From: Prochlorococcus sp. AG-679-M10
Lineage (GTDB): Bacteria > Cyanobacteriota > Cyanobacteriia > PCC-6307 > Cyanobiaceae
DNA length: 64,000 nt
Assembly: GCA_003210655.1 (NCBI GenBank)
Contig: QCUQ01000005.1
Coordinates: 18,125 to 82,124 of the forward strand
Direction: 5' to 3'
Of this stretch, positions 49,306 through 57,874 are shown piece after piece. A program made the translations under genes and the position numbers. The notes under the pieces are model-generated. The model was not told the origin of the DNA and searched no databases. It saw only the letters and a list, made by a program, of their open reading frames with translations. The stretch's first letter is position 1; every line of letters begins with the position of its first letter.

Positions 49306-51333
49306 TTATTCAAAACCAAATAAGGCAAAATTTATACCTCCTGATTGATTATGAGGTTGATAAAAAATACCTAACTCATAGGATCTTTTTTTCCAATTCA
49401 ATGAGATTTTTGAATTTATAAAATCTCCGTAGTTTTTTGAGTTGCCATCCAAATTGATAGTTGCGTTAGTTTTTAAAATTATTGGTCCATACACTTGTTG
49501 ATCAAAAGCAATATCTAAAGTAAACCTATCTGAAATTTGATCGAATTTAAAAATACTATCTCCCCCTTTAATCCTATAAAAAGGGAATAAATTTACTCTG
49601 GTATAATCCAAATATTTCTTTTTGAAATCTCCAAAGACTATTTCAGGGCCAGCTCCAAATCCAAAATACTCTTGATGATTACCATTATCATAAAAGGAAT
49701 ACAAAGCAGCTAGTTGAGTATTAATATAAATCCCCTTCTTTATTGGCTCAAAGATATATTTAAATGATTTATCAATAAATTTAGTCTTAGCCTCTTTGAC
49801 ATATAGGGGGAACTTCTGATCTAGTGAATAAAATAAGCTTCCTTTATAACTGGTGAGCAGATTTTTACTATTTAATCCTTCACCTTTAAATTCGCCTAAA
49901 CCTATTGTAAAGTTCTCTTTCTTTCTTATGCCATCTATTTCCCAAGTAGTACTTCTTGTTAGTTTTGAGCCTAAACCTAAATATATTTCTGATTCACCTA
50001 TTGAGCCATTCCAAATACTATCTCTATAAACACCAAAAAAACTGTTATCCCATTTTGAATTTAAAAAATCAATCTTTTTAGTCAAATTAACTTTAAATCT
50101 TAAAGCCTGCAGCAATTTTTCAGAATCAAAAGAATATAGCTTCTTATCAATTTTAAGATCCCAATCATTGATTTTTCCTCTTAATTCAGTATTTAGGGCA
50201 AAATAATCTACAAAAGATGTATCTCTTTTTTCTTTATCAGCAGTTATTGAATCATCCTTATTTACAAAGCTTTTTGTATATCCCTGAAGAGATCTTTGGA
50301 TCAAAAATTGTGGCTCTAGCTCAATAGCAAATTCATTTGATATGCTTATTGGATTTAATTTTTTTCCAATAAAATATCCATCCCTATCTAAATTATCAAT
50401 ACCTAAATACCATTTAGAATTAAAATCAAAAGAATATCCTTCTTTTGACTTATTTAATGTTCTGTTACCAAACCAAAATGGGATTGGTAATTTATTTTCT
50501 AATATAAGATAACTAATTGATGATTTGATTTTTAATTGATCTTTTTTTGGAATAATTTTTAAATTATTTATTTTGAATTTTACTTGATCTGTATCAAGTA
50601 AATCATTTGTAAAAATCGCTTTTTCAGCTATCCATTTATTATCTTCTACTTTTATTTCATCTGTATAAAAAATCCAATTATCAATGCCATTGGGAGTATG
50701 TAACACACTATCTTTAACTATTTTCGCAAGAATTAATGATTTTTCATTGGAATCATTAGAATCAAATTCTAGATTATCAATCAAACTTTTTGTTTTTATC
50801 AAACCTTTTACTTTTAAAAACTTCCCTTTTTTTGATTTAAAGTCATATTTCATTTCCTCTGCTCTAAAGACTTGTTCCTTGAGGATTAATTCAATATTTC
50901 CCTCTGCTTTTAAAGTTTTGTTCAATTTATCGTAAACAAGTCTATCCGTTTTTAAAGAATTGCCTTTATAAGTTGCAAGGACATTACCCTGTGCCTTCAG
51001 AACATTATTTTCTTCAGATTGTATTTCAGATTGGATTTCTAGCTCGTTTTTGGTATCACTAGCATTAGCTAAAAGTAATGTAGACTCATTCCTGTAAATT
51101 TGTATGGCCTGAACTTTAGAATTTCTTTTAAAGTTATTTTTATATTTTTGAAATGATCTATTACTGGAAAAGTTTATGTTTTTTGTAAAGACTTGATTAA
51201 CCCAATTGACATTTGGTGATTGAGAAGAAATTTTTGTATCGTTGGTAAGAAATAGCGCTGCTTTCCCCGAAGGAGGTAAGTTAATTAATGCAGAAACAAA
51301 AAATATAGCTTTTATAAGATTTCTAATCTTCAA
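49306..51333 (-). CDS. DUF3769 / LptD-like outer membrane assembly protein
   Basis: 675 aa with an N-terminal signal (IRNLIKAIFFVSALINLPPS). Residues ~100-200 contain OstA/LptA-like beta repeats (LKAQGNVLATYKGNSLKTDR, LKAEGNIELILKEQVFRAEE). The remainder is rich in alternating polar/aromatic strands, ending in aromatic F-E (GGINFALFGFE), as for an outer-membrane beta-barrel. Such DUF3769 proteins are the presumed cyanobacterial LptD equivalent, placing lipopolysaccharide in the outer membrane. Function is inferred from fold and family. Confidence 0.82.
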   Translation of the reverse strand: MKIRNLIKAIFFVSALINLPPSGKAALFLTNDTKISSQSPNVNWVNQVFTKNINFSSNRSFQKYKNNFKRNSKVQAIQIYRNESTLLLANASDTKNELEIQSEIQSEENNVLKAQGNVLATYKGNSLKTDRLVYDKLNKTLKAEGNIELILKEQVFRAEEMKYDFKSKKGKFLKVKGLIKTKSLIDNLEFDSNDSNEKSLILAKIVKDSVLHTPNGIDNWIFYTDEIKVEDNKWIAEKAIFTNDLLDTDQVKFKINNLKIIPKKDQLKIKSSISYLILENKLPIPFWFGNRTLNKSKEGYSFDFNSKWYLGIDNLDRDGYFIGKKLNPISISNEFAIELEPQFLIQRSLQGYTKSFVNKDDSITADKEKRDTSFVDYFALNTELRGKINDWDLKIDKKLYSFDSEKLLQALRFKVNLTKKIDFLNSKWDNSFFGVYRDSIWNGSIGESEIYLGLGSKLTRSTTWEIDGIRKKENFTIGLGEFKGEGLNSKNLLTSYKGSLFYSLDQKFPLYVKEAKTKFIDKSFKYIFEPIKKGIYINTQLAALYSFYDNGNHQEYFGFGAGPEIVFGDFKKKYLDYTRVNLFPFYRIKGGDSIFKFDQISDRFTLDIAFDQQVYGPIILKTNATINLDGNSKNYGDFINSKISLNWKKRSYELGIFYQPHNQSGGINFALFGFE

Positions 51334-51359
51334 AATGATCAGTAAGTTAGATAAGAAAA

Positions 51360-51488
51360 TTAATCTTGAGGGCTTTCTAAATCTTTTCTATTAGGTGTTC
51401 TTGTAGGGTCACTGGCTAAAAAACCAAATAGAAAAATTCCTACGAAGAAAAAAACGATTGTGTAAACTGAAATTTTTAAGGCGAGCAT
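51360..51488 (-). CDS. psbI: Photosystem II reaction centre protein I
   Basis: 42-aa single-helix PSII subunit ([20 protein letters not shown] then [16 protein letters not shown]). It binds next to D1 early in assembly. Start ATG at 51488. It is downstream of psbN on the same strand with a 128-base gap and upstream of the DUF3769 gene by 26 bases. Confidence 0.96.
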
Positions 51489-51616
51489 GGAATTGCAATT
51501 ACTAACAGATTTATATCCTATTAAATTTATATTTAAATTATGTGAAAAGGTTAAATTTTGGTATTTTTGGTAAATTTTGAAATACTTTCTACATTTATAA
51601 AATGGTTAAAGAAACC

Positions 51617-51769
51617 TTAATCGTCATGATCATCCCAAGGATCTGTTAACTTTGCTGCTTTAGGACCGAAAGCTGTCCACAGTCCAAAACCTGTTAAAGC
51701 CAATAGTAAAGCAAGTATTGTTACTGCCACAGATACAGCAGGATCTGGAGCGGATGATAAAGTTTGCAT
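51617..51769 (-). CDS. psbN: PsbN protein (photosystem II assembly)
   Basis: 50 aa: one N-terminal membrane helix ([19 protein letters not shown]) followed by YxAFGPxxxxLxDPxxxHxD-type tail ([20 protein letters not shown]). PsbN is not a structural PSII subunit but is needed for early assembly and repair. It is divergent from psbH, the usual cyanobacterial and chloroplast arrangement. Confidence 0.96.
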   Translation of the reverse strand: MQTLSSAPDPAVSVAVTILALLLALTGFGLWTAFGPKAAKLTDPWDDHDD

Positions 51770-51848
51770 CAATTTAAGTGAATTTGTGGACAATTTATGT
51801 ATTAATTCTTATACAATAACGGAATATATTCGATTTAGAGAAATTACT

Positions 51849-52049
51849 ATGGGCCAAAAAACTGCATTAGGAAATCTTTTAAAAGCTATTGGGAATTCAG
51901 GTCAAGGAAAAGTTGTTCCTGGATGGGGAGCTGTTCCTATTATGACCGTCATAGGTTTACTTTTACTAGTTTTCCTTGTAATCCTTTTACAAATATATAA
52001 TCAATCCCTACTCCTTCAAGGATTCTCAGTCGATTGGAATGGAAACTAA
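51849..52049 (+). CDS. psbH: Photosystem II phosphoprotein H (10 kDa)
   Basis: 66-aa PSII subunit starting [20 protein letters not shown] with one helix ([20 protein letters not shown]) and the end VDWNGN. It stabilises quinone exchange. The frame is open upstream to 51786 but the family N-terminus fixes the ATG at 51849. The divergent 79-bp psbN-psbH gap holds both promoters; a TACAAT at 51813 is a possible psbH -10 box. Confidence 0.96.
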   Translation: MGQKTALGNLLKAIGNSGQGKVVPGWGAVPIMTVIGLLLLVFLVILLQIYNQSLLLQGFSVDWNGN

Positions 52050-52228
52050 ACCTCTTTATTTTTTTATAGAGTAATTCAGTTTTTTTGTAAATAATTTTGT
52101 AATAGGTAAAAATTTATAATTTTCTTAGTAAGAAAATAAAATTTAATGTCATGTTTTCAACCACATTTAAAATAACTTATTAAGTTTCTATTTTATAATT
52201 TATAAATTTTACAGCTAAAGTTGCAATT

Positions 52229-52837
52229 ATGAATAATAATGAGAAATTTATAATTGGTTTAGGCAATCCTGGTAGAGAATATATCAAAAATCGACATAAT
52301 ATTGGATTTTTACTACTTGAAAATCTTTCAGAAAAATATGATTCTAAATTTACTTTGAAAAGTAAGCTTAAAAGTTGGTATTCAGAATTCAAAGTAAATG
52401 ACTCTACCTATAGATTATTTATGCCAAACACTTTTATGAATAATAGTGGAGATGCTGTAAGGGCAATAGTGGATTGGTATAAAATAGATTGCGATCAACT
52501 TTTTGTAATAGTTGATGATATTGATCTACCTCTGGGCAAAATTAGATTTAGAAAAAAAGGGAGTTCTGGAGGACATAATGGTCTTAAAGATATCATTAAG
52601 AAATTGCAGACTGAGAATTTCAATAGGATAAAAATAGGTATAGGGTCTCCACCCTTTAATGAAAAAGGCAAAAAATTAAATACTATTTCTCATGTATTAG
52701 GGAATATATCTTCAAAAGAAAGCTTAACTTTAGATAGAGTTTATAAGAAATTAATCGAATCTCTCATAGAATTAAATGTTAAAAATGAAGATTATATTAT
52801 GAGTGAATTAAATTCTTTCCATAGAGAAAAGAATTAA
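52229..52837 (+). CDS. pth: Peptidyl-tRNA hydrolase
   Basis: Recycles peptidyl-tRNAs released from stalled ribosomes. Motifs: IIGLGNPGREYIKNRHNIGF (catalytic His), MPNTFMNNSGDAV, VDDIDLPLGKIR and GSSGGHNGLKDI. 202 aa, normal. It lies 179 bases after psbH; that gap is AT-rich and holds a weak TTTTCTT/AAGAAAA hairpin but no gene I can support. The DUF3146 gene follows 3 bases later. Confidence 0.95.
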   Translation: MNNNEKFIIGLGNPGREYIKNRHNIGFLLLENLSEKYDSKFTLKSKLKSWYSEFKVNDSTYRLFMPNTFMNNSGDAVRAIVDWYKIDCDQLFVIVDDIDLPLGKIRFRKKGSSGGHNGLKDIIKKLQTENFNRIKIGIGSPPFNEKGKKLNTISHVLGNISSKESLTLDRVYKKLIESLIELNVKNEDYIMSELNSFHREKN

Positions 52838-52840
52838 TAA

Positions 52841-53098
52841 ATGAAAGCAAAGCCTGAGACAACCGCACATGTAAGTGTAAAAGAATACTGTTTCACAAAC
52901 AAAGAAGTAAAAGGAGTCGTGGAAGCAAGTGATTTCAAATGGTCATTCACATGGTCATTTGGAAAAGGAGTTTTGTATGTAAACCCACCTTTAGGCAGAG
53001 CATTAATTGAAGATTCTTTATTAAGATTTCTTATAAAGAAAGATTATGAGCTTGAACCAGGGAATGAATATAAATTTACTATTTCAGCCAAGTTTTAG
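52841..53098 (+). CDS. DUF3146 protein (conserved cyanobacterial)
   Basis: 85 aa, probably a small beta-rich soluble domain (FKWSFTWSFGKGVLYVNPPL). It matches the cyanobacteria-only DUF3146 family; function unknown. It starts 3 bases after pth, so they are likely cotranscribed. Its last 20 bases overlap the 3' end of the convergent RuvC-like gene. Confidence 0.8.
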   Translation: MKAKPETTAHVSVKEYCFTNKEVKGVVEASDFKWSFTWSFGKGVLYVNPPLGRALIEDSLLRFLIKKDYELEPGNEYKFTISAKF

Positions 53099-53516
53099 CC
53101 TTAATTTTTTCACTTACATCAAATTTAATATTTAAAAAATCTTCCATAATTATTAACGCAGCTAATGCATCTAAATTTTTATTCAAGATAAATATCTCTC
53201 TTGGTAAAAAACATTTTATACCTTTCAATGGGAAAATATCAAAATATCTTTGTTTAGCCCTATATGTTGAATTTTTTTCTTCAGCAATAATCAAATCAGG
53301 CTCAAACTGATACAAATTTTTTATGTAATTTTTACTACTTGTTCCATTACCGATTAACAACTTAACTTTTTTTTTACTTTGATATTTTTTTTTAACGTAC
53401 TTTAAAAGTAGATGACTTTTAATAACTACTGCTTCATAAACTTTTTTTTCTTTTATGTCTGCCACTATTACACCGCATTTCGATAGGCCCGGATCAATAG
53501 CTATAATTCTTGACAT
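53079..53516 (-). CDS. RuvC/YqgF-like ribonuclease-H-fold protein
   Basis: 145 aa. It opens with the RuvC/RNase H pattern IIAIDPGLSKCGVIVAD (first Asp in IDPG), has an acidic second strand motif LIIAEEKNST, and ends with NLDALAALIIMEDFL (final Asp). That fits a Holliday-junction resolvase or YqgF-type nuclease scaffold, but it is short and lysine-rich in the middle. Biological role unknown; it is cotranscribed with the DUF3084 gene (the gene boundaries touch). Confidence 0.72.
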   Translation of the reverse strand: MSRIIAIDPGLSKCGVIVADIKEKKVYEAVVIKSHLLLKYVKKKYQSKKKVKLLIGNGTSSKNYIKNLYQFEPDLIIAEEKNSTYRAKQRYFDIFPLKGIKCFLPREIFILNKNLDALAALIIMEDFLNIKFDVSEKIKAKTWLK

Positions 53517-54488
53517 TTAAGACTCCGAATAATTTATATTTAGTTCAACAATTACAGGTTGAGCAGTCTTACTATTAACCAAGGAGACTGCTTCTAATTC
53601 AAAATTAGTTTTATAATTTTTATTTAAAAAGTTTCTTAATTCTTTAACCGAATCGCTTCGCAATTTAATTTCATTTGTAAGTGAACCTCTTCTCTTGATT
53701 TCGGCCAAGCTAGAAGATAGTAGAAAATTAACCTTATCGCCAAAATCTTTTTTAATAAAATCTTCTTGTTTGAAATCAATTTTAGTAATTGTTTCACCTT
53801 TTCTAACTATTATCTTATTTTCTGTTATTTCAGGAAAAGCATACACAAAGTTTTCTCCAGTTAAAACATTTCTCACAGATTTTATATTAATTACCCAATT
53901 ACCTCCTTTTAAAATAGTATTTTGCATCTCTTCTATATGATCTTTTCTTAATAACAATAAATTTTTAATCTCTTTGTTTTTGGGTTTAACTATCTTTTGA
54001 GTATATCTATTGGCATTGATTATAATACTTTCTATTTTAGATTTAATATCTTCCGGGTTAGAAGAACTTATCTCTGAGATAATTAAAGATTGCCCACTTC
54101 TTATTACAAATTTCCCGCTCCTTAATGCGATTATATTCCTCTCTAATTGTTTAAATTCAGTCTCTTTAGCTTTGATTTTATTTTCTAGTTTTTCTCTTTC
54201 TTTTTCTAAAGGTATCAATACTTGTTTACTTTCTTGAAGTTTTTTCTGTAAATCTCCCAACTTAAATAGCCCAAGTCTCAACTGTCTATTAACTAGTATC
54301 ATTAAGAACAGAGATGATGCACTTATCAAGCTGCCTGTCAAAATTGTAATTAAAATTGCCGTTTTTTTTGGTCTTAACTTTAAAATACTAAATCTAGCCT
54401 TACCTATCTTTGAACCTAATAAGTCACCTAAAGTTGAAATTAAACCTCCAAGCAGCAATAAGAAAATAATGAAAAGCCAACCAGACAC
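53517..54488 (-). CDS. DUF3084 membrane/coiled-coil protein
   Basis: 323 aa, start GTG at 54488. Two hydrophobic segments lie at the N-terminus (LFIIFLLLLGGLISTLGDLL and TAILITILTGSLISASSLFL). A coiled coil follows at about residues 78-120 (LQKKLQESKQVLIPLEKERE). The C-terminal domain is mixed alpha/beta. This is the cyanobacterial DUF3084 family of unknown function; the layout suggests an envelope-anchored scaffold. A short (TA)n tract precedes the start. Confidence 0.82.
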   Translation of the reverse strand: MSGWLFIIFLLLLGGLISTLGDLLGSKIGKARFSILKLRPKKTAILITILTGSLISASSLFLMILVNRQLRLGLFKLGDLQKKLQESKQVLIPLEKEREKLENKIKAKETEFKQLERNIIALRSGKFVIRSGQSLIISEISSSNPEDIKSKIESIIINANRYTQKIVKPKNKEIKNLLLLRKDHIEEMQNTILKGGNWVINIKSVRNVLTGENFVYAFPEITENKIIVRKGETITKIDFKQEDFIKKDFGDKVNFLLSSSLAEIKRRGSLTNEIKLRSDSVKELRNFLNKNYKTNFELEAVSLVNSKTAQPVIVELNINYSES

Positions 54489-54544
54489 AATATATATATA
54501 TATTTATTTATTAATAACATAATAGAGAATTAATTGGTTAAGTA

Positions 54545-55279
54545 TCAATTAAATCTTTTTGAAAGTGCTATTGGATCAAAAACTGTAATCTTCTTTCTTT
54601 CAATAGTTAGTAATCCTGAATCTTTCAAATCTCCTAATAATCTCGTAATTGTAACTCTTGTAGAACCTATTGCTTCTGCTATAGCTTGATGAGAAAGCCT
54701 CAAATCAATAGTAATACCCTTATCACTTGCCACTCCAAAATCTCGACACAAAACCATTAAAAAACTTACTAAGCGAGATGACATGTCTCTATGTGTAAGA
54801 GTTTCTATCATTGTTTCTGTTTGTAGAATCCTACTTGAAAGGCCTTGCAGAAGTAAAAGGCCAACGGATGCATCTGCTTCAATTGCTCTCAAAACAGAAT
54901 TTGCAGGGGCTGTAATTATTTCAACTCTGGTAAAAGCAATCGCATGATAAAAACGATCGGACCTATGTCCTGTTATGAGAGATAAAACTCCAAAAAGGCT
55001 ATTTTCTCTTAACAATGCAACAGTTATTTCTTCTCCCGATTCATAAACTCTTGATAACCTAACTGCTCCTCGTCTTATTAAATAAACTCTTTCAGCAGGA
55101 TCTCCAGGGAAAAATATTGTTTTCGATCTCTCAACCATCTCTGTACTAGCCCCCTCAAGGCCTTTAATGACCTCCATTAACGTTCTATTAATTGGAAAAC
55201 GTTCACCAACAGTATTAATAGTATTTTGTCCGGAAGGTTGCGGAGTTAAGCGGCTGAATCCTCTAGAAGCAGGTAACAT
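54545..55279 (-). CDS. ntcA: Global nitrogen regulator NtcA
   Basis: CRP/FNR-family activator that binds GTA-N8-TAC sites when 2-oxoglutarate is high, turning on nitrogen assimilation genes. 244 aa: an N-terminal effector domain ([33 protein letters not shown]) and a C-terminal helix-turn-helix ([20 protein letters not shown]). The recognition helix GSTRVTITR is identical to the family hallmark. An N-terminal ~20 residues is marine-type. Its promoter has a GT-N10-AC site 22 bp from a TAN3T box, so autoregulation is likely. Confidence 0.97.
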   Translation of the reverse strand: MLPASRGFSRLTPQPSGQNTINTVGERFPINRTLMEVIKGLEGASTEMVERSKTIFFPGDPAERVYLIRRGAVRLSRVYESGEEITVALLRENSLFGVLSLITGHRSDRFYHAIAFTRVEIITAPANSVLRAIEADASVGLLLLQGLSSRILQTETMIETLTHRDMSSRLVSFLMVLCRDFGVASDKGITIDLRLSHQAIAEAIGSTRVTITRLLGDLKDSGLLTIERKKITVFDPIALSKRFN

Positions 55280-55299
55280 AAATATCTTTACTATTAAAA

Positions 55300-55341
55300 A
55301 ATTTAAGGAGACAGCAAGAAAAACCTTGTATCAACAGTAAC
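55300..55341 (-). promoter_or_regulatory. Predicted NtcA-activated promoter of ntcA
   Basis: On the minus strand GTT-ACTGTTGA-TAC (55341-55328; GT-N10-AC) is followed after exactly 22 bases by TAAATT (55305-55300), a TAN3T -10 box. This is the canonical class II NtcA promoter layout. The transcript would start near 55293, leaving about 14 nt before the ATG. Confidence 0.75.
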
Positions 55342-55356
55342 ATTTTTAAAATGTTA
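55338..55356. repeat. Perfect 9-bp inverted repeat overlapping the ntcA operator
   Basis: TAACATTTT-T-AAAATGTTA is a perfect dyad with a 1-base centre. Its left arm shares four bases with the NtcA site in front of ntcA. It could bind a second regulator. As RNA it would have almost no loop unless the inner pairs open. Confidence 0.5.
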
Positions 55357-55419
55357 TGTTTTTTAAAAATAATTTTTTTAAAAAAGCTTTTATTGTGAGA
55401 AGTAATTTTAAGGAAGATT

Positions 55420-55455
55420 ACACTATATGCAGTGTTCTTAAATTCAAACTATACT
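55420..55455 (+). promoter_or_regulatory. Predicted promoter with dyad upstream of the CobO-like gene
   Basis: TATACT at 55450-55455 is a plausible -10 box 27 bases before the ATG at 55483. ACACT-ATATGC-AGTGT (55420-55435) is a dyad placed where the -35 region would be. It may be an operator. Confidence 0.35.
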
Positions 55456-55482
55456 TAATGTAGAAAAAGTAAATTCAAAATA

Positions 55483-56058
55483 ATGGTAGCCAGTTCGTCA
55501 AATAGTTATTTAAGAAGTAATCATGAAGTTGTAAACATAAATAAAAATAAAGAATTCAAATCGGGAAAGATAAATCAAAATGGTCAGATTCAGATTTATC
55601 AATCTTCTTACAGAGGAAGTTATTCATCCATTATCAGAGATTCACTAAGAAATGCCGCTTTAGGAAGAAAAGTACTTTTAGTTCAATTAATGAAGGGAGG
55701 GGTAAAACAAGGAATTTCCAATGCTCAAAAACTTTGCGGTAATCTTACCTGGATAAGATCTTCAAATTCTTATGATCAATATGAGTCAGAGAACTCAACC
55801 AGCACTATATCAAAATCTATTAATAATTCAATAATAGAACTATGGGATTTTTGTAAAAAAGAATTACTTTCTGGAGAATATGATCAAATTATTCTTGATG
55901 AAGTTTTTCTAGCTTTAGAGATGAATATTATAAGTAAAGATGATTTGATTTCAACACTTGAAAACCGATTTATATCAGGAGATGTAATCCTTACTGGTAC
56001 AACCATTCCGAAAAATTTCTTATTAATGGCTGACCAAGTTACAGAACTTCGCTCATAA
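55483..56058 (+). CDS. CobO/BtuR-like ATP:corrinoid adenosyltransferase homologue with degenerate P-loop
   Basis: 191 aa. From about residue 35 it aligns with CobA/CobO: IYQSSYRGSYSSI at the P-loop position, then LGRKVLLVQLMKGG and later YDQIILDEVFLALEM (the Walker B-like LDE). The P-loop lacks the GKT/GKS that binds ATP phosphates in active enzymes (GNGKGKTT in E. coli BtuR). It may be inactive, use ATP differently, or have another role. The N-terminal ~30 residues are low complexity. It ends 5 bases before dcd on the same strand and diverges from ntcA. Confidence 0.75.
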   Translation: MVASSSNSYLRSNHEVVNINKNKEFKSGKINQNGQIQIYQSSYRGSYSSIIRDSLRNAALGRKVLLVQLMKGGVKQGISNAQKLCGNLTWIRSSNSYDQYESENSTSTISKSINNSIIELWDFCKKELLSGEYDQIILDEVFLALEMNIISKDDLISTLENRFISGDVILTGTTIPKNFLLMADQVTELRS

Positions 56059-56063
56059 AAATT

Positions 56064-56657
56064 ATGCTCAAAAATGATCTTTGGATAAACCAAAAAGCTT
56101 CCGAAGGAATGATAAATCCTTTTCAATCAAATTTAGTGAGACATCTAGATCCTAACAATAAAAAAAATGCAGTTTTAAGTTATGGATGTTCTTCATATGG
56201 CTATGATTTAAGACTATCTTCTAAAGAGTTTTTAATATTTAAGCATGTCCCAGGAACAGTTATGAATCCGAAGAAGTTTAATCCTGATAATTTAGAAAAA
56301 ACTATTCTTCACGAAGATAAAGATGGTGATTTTTTTATCTTGCCTGCTCATTCCTATGGACTGGGAGTTGCTTTAGAGAAAATGAAAGTACCAGAAAACA
56401 TTACAGTAATTTGTATTGGTAAAAGTACATATGCTCGTCTCGGAATAATAGTAAATACAACTCCAGCCGAGGCAGGTTGGGAGGGGCATCTTACATTAGA
56501 ATTCAGCAACAGTTCAGGGGCAGATTGTAGGATTTATGCAAACGAAGGTATTTGTCAACTATTATTTTTTGAAGGGGATCCTTGCTCAACAACATATGAA
56601 GATAGGAAAGGTAAATATCAAAATCAACCAGAACAGGTCACTTTAGCCAAAATTTAA
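56064..56657 (+). CDS. dcd: dCTP deaminase
   Basis: Converts dCTP to dUTP, the source of dUMP for thymidylate synthesis. Motifs: SYGCSSYGYDLRLS, GKSTYARLGIIVNTTPAEAG and WEGHLTLEFSNSS (catalytic Glu). 197 aa, normal. It is tightly followed by thyX (1 base between the stop and the next ATG), placing two successive dTMP-pathway steps side by side. Confidence 0.95.
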   Translation: MLKNDLWINQKASEGMINPFQSNLVRHLDPNNKKNAVLSYGCSSYGYDLRLSSKEFLIFKHVPGTVMNPKKFNPDNLEKTILHEDKDGDFFILPAHSYGLGVALEKMKVPENITVICIGKSTYARLGIIVNTTPAEAGWEGHLTLEFSNSSGADCRIYANEGICQLLFFEGDPCSTTYEDRKGKYQNQPEQVTLAKI

Positions 56658-56658
56658 T

Positions 56659-57297
56659 ATGAGTAAAGTTGAGCTAATTTCATTAACTCCAGATGCGGAA
56701 AAAACAATGGCTCACATCGCCAGAGTGTCTAATCCCTCTAATCAAGCTAATGATAAATTTGCCGGATTATTAAGATATTGTATCCAACATGAGCACTGGT
56801 CAGTTTTTGAACAATCATGCATGACACTGAAAATCGAAACAAATAGAGGTATAGCTGCTCAAATTCTTAGACATAGATCATTTACTTTTCAAGAATTCTC
56901 ACAAAGATATGCCGAAACTAATTTACTAGGAAATGAAATTCCTATTCCAAACTTAAGAAGACAAGACAAAAAGAATCGTCAAAATAGCATTGATGACATA
57001 CCGGATGACCTTAAAATAAAATTTTCAGAAAAAATTTCAAAACACTTTCAAGAGGCAAATAAATTATACGAAGAAATGCTCAATGAGGGAATTGCAAAGG
57101 AATGCGCTAGATTTATCATGCCCTTAGCTACCCCAACAAGAATCTATATGACTGGTTCATGTAGGTCTTGGATTCACTATATACAGCTAAGATCAAAAGA
57201 AGGAACGCAAAAAGAACATATGGAAATAGCTGAAGACTGTAAAAAAGTATTCATTAAATATTTTCCATCTGTATCTGAAGCGTTGAATTGGAAATAA
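56659..57297 (+). CDS. thyX: Flavin-dependent thymidylate synthase ThyX
   Basis: Makes dTMP from dUMP using methylene-THF and FADH2. The ThyX signature is RHRSFTFQEFSQRYAE (RHRx7S type). Also HEHWSVFEQSCMTLKIE at the N-terminus and GSCRSWIHYIQLRS near the C-terminus. 212 aa. It sits directly after dcd. ThyX replaces ThyA in many small-genome marine cyanobacteria. Confidence 0.96.
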   Translation: MSKVELISLTPDAEKTMAHIARVSNPSNQANDKFAGLLRYCIQHEHWSVFEQSCMTLKIETNRGIAAQILRHRSFTFQEFSQRYAETNLLGNEIPIPNLRRQDKKNRQNSIDDIPDDLKIKFSEKISKHFQEANKLYEEMLNEGIAKECARFIMPLATPTRIYMTGSCRSWIHYIQLRSKEGTQKEHMEIAEDCKKVFIKYFPSVSEALNWK

Positions 57298-57299
57298 GT

Positions 57300-57845
57300 T
57301 TATCCATGACTTCTTGGAGAAGGTTGATAATTTCTATTTTCTTTGATTATTGAGAATTCTGAATTTAGAATTTGTGAATCACCTCTAAAGTTTTCGTTTA
57401 AATTTTCCAGAGATTCTTTTATAGTTTCTCCTTCCTGTTTTCCAATAAACGTAATTTCTAAATTGGCATCTTTATCAAAAATATTTACTTGTGGAATTCC
57501 ATTAACATTGAAATTTCTTATGTATTTTTCCCATTTCGGATTATCTACATTTAAAAAAACAAAATTAATATCTTTTTCATATTCATTTTTTATGACATCA
57601 ACTTTTGGAGCCATTTCCTTACAAACTTCGCACCAATCTGCATAAAATTCAAGAAAAGTAGGTTTATTATTTGTAAAAGCTATTTCAGGATCAATAGATG
57701 ATTGTCCAAATTTCTTAAGAAGAAAAGTAGGTTGAAAGATGAAATTTTTCAATATAATTACAGAGCACATTATTACAGCAAAAAATAATATAAGTATTGT
57801 CTTTTGAGAAGAATTTAAAAGGGATTCTTTATTTCCAGATTGCAT
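57300..57845 (-). CDS. txlA: Membrane-anchored thioredoxin-like protein TxlA/HCF164 type
   Basis: 181 aa. An N-terminal membrane helix (TILILFFAVIMCSVIILKNF) is followed by a thioredoxin domain with the active site WCEVC in FYADWCEVCKEMAP and VNGIPQVNIFD (cis-Pro). Plant HCF164 and cyanobacterial TxlA pass reducing power across the thylakoid for cytochrome b6f assembly. It converges on thyX by 2 bases and diverges from glmM. Confidence 0.88.
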   Translation of the reverse strand: MQSGNKESLLNSSQKTILILFFAVIMCSVIILKNFIFQPTFLLKKFGQSSIDPEIAFTNNKPTFLEFYADWCEVCKEMAPKVDVIKNEYEKDINFVFLNVDNPKWEKYIRNFNVNGIPQVNIFDKDANLEITFIGKQEGETIKESLENLNENFRGDSQILNSEFSIIKENRNYQPSPRSHG

Positions 57846-57874
57846 TATCTAATAATTAACTTTTTTGATATTTT

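Noticed and set aside
52115..52140. TTTTCTT-AGT-AAGAAAA hairpin after psbH, considered as a terminator
   Set aside because: All-AT-dominated stem with a 3-nt loop and no T-run on either strand; too weak to call.
54491..54504. (TA)n tract before the DUF3084 gene, considered as a phase-variable repeat
   Set aside because: Only about six units in a very AT-rich gap; such tracts are expected by composition.
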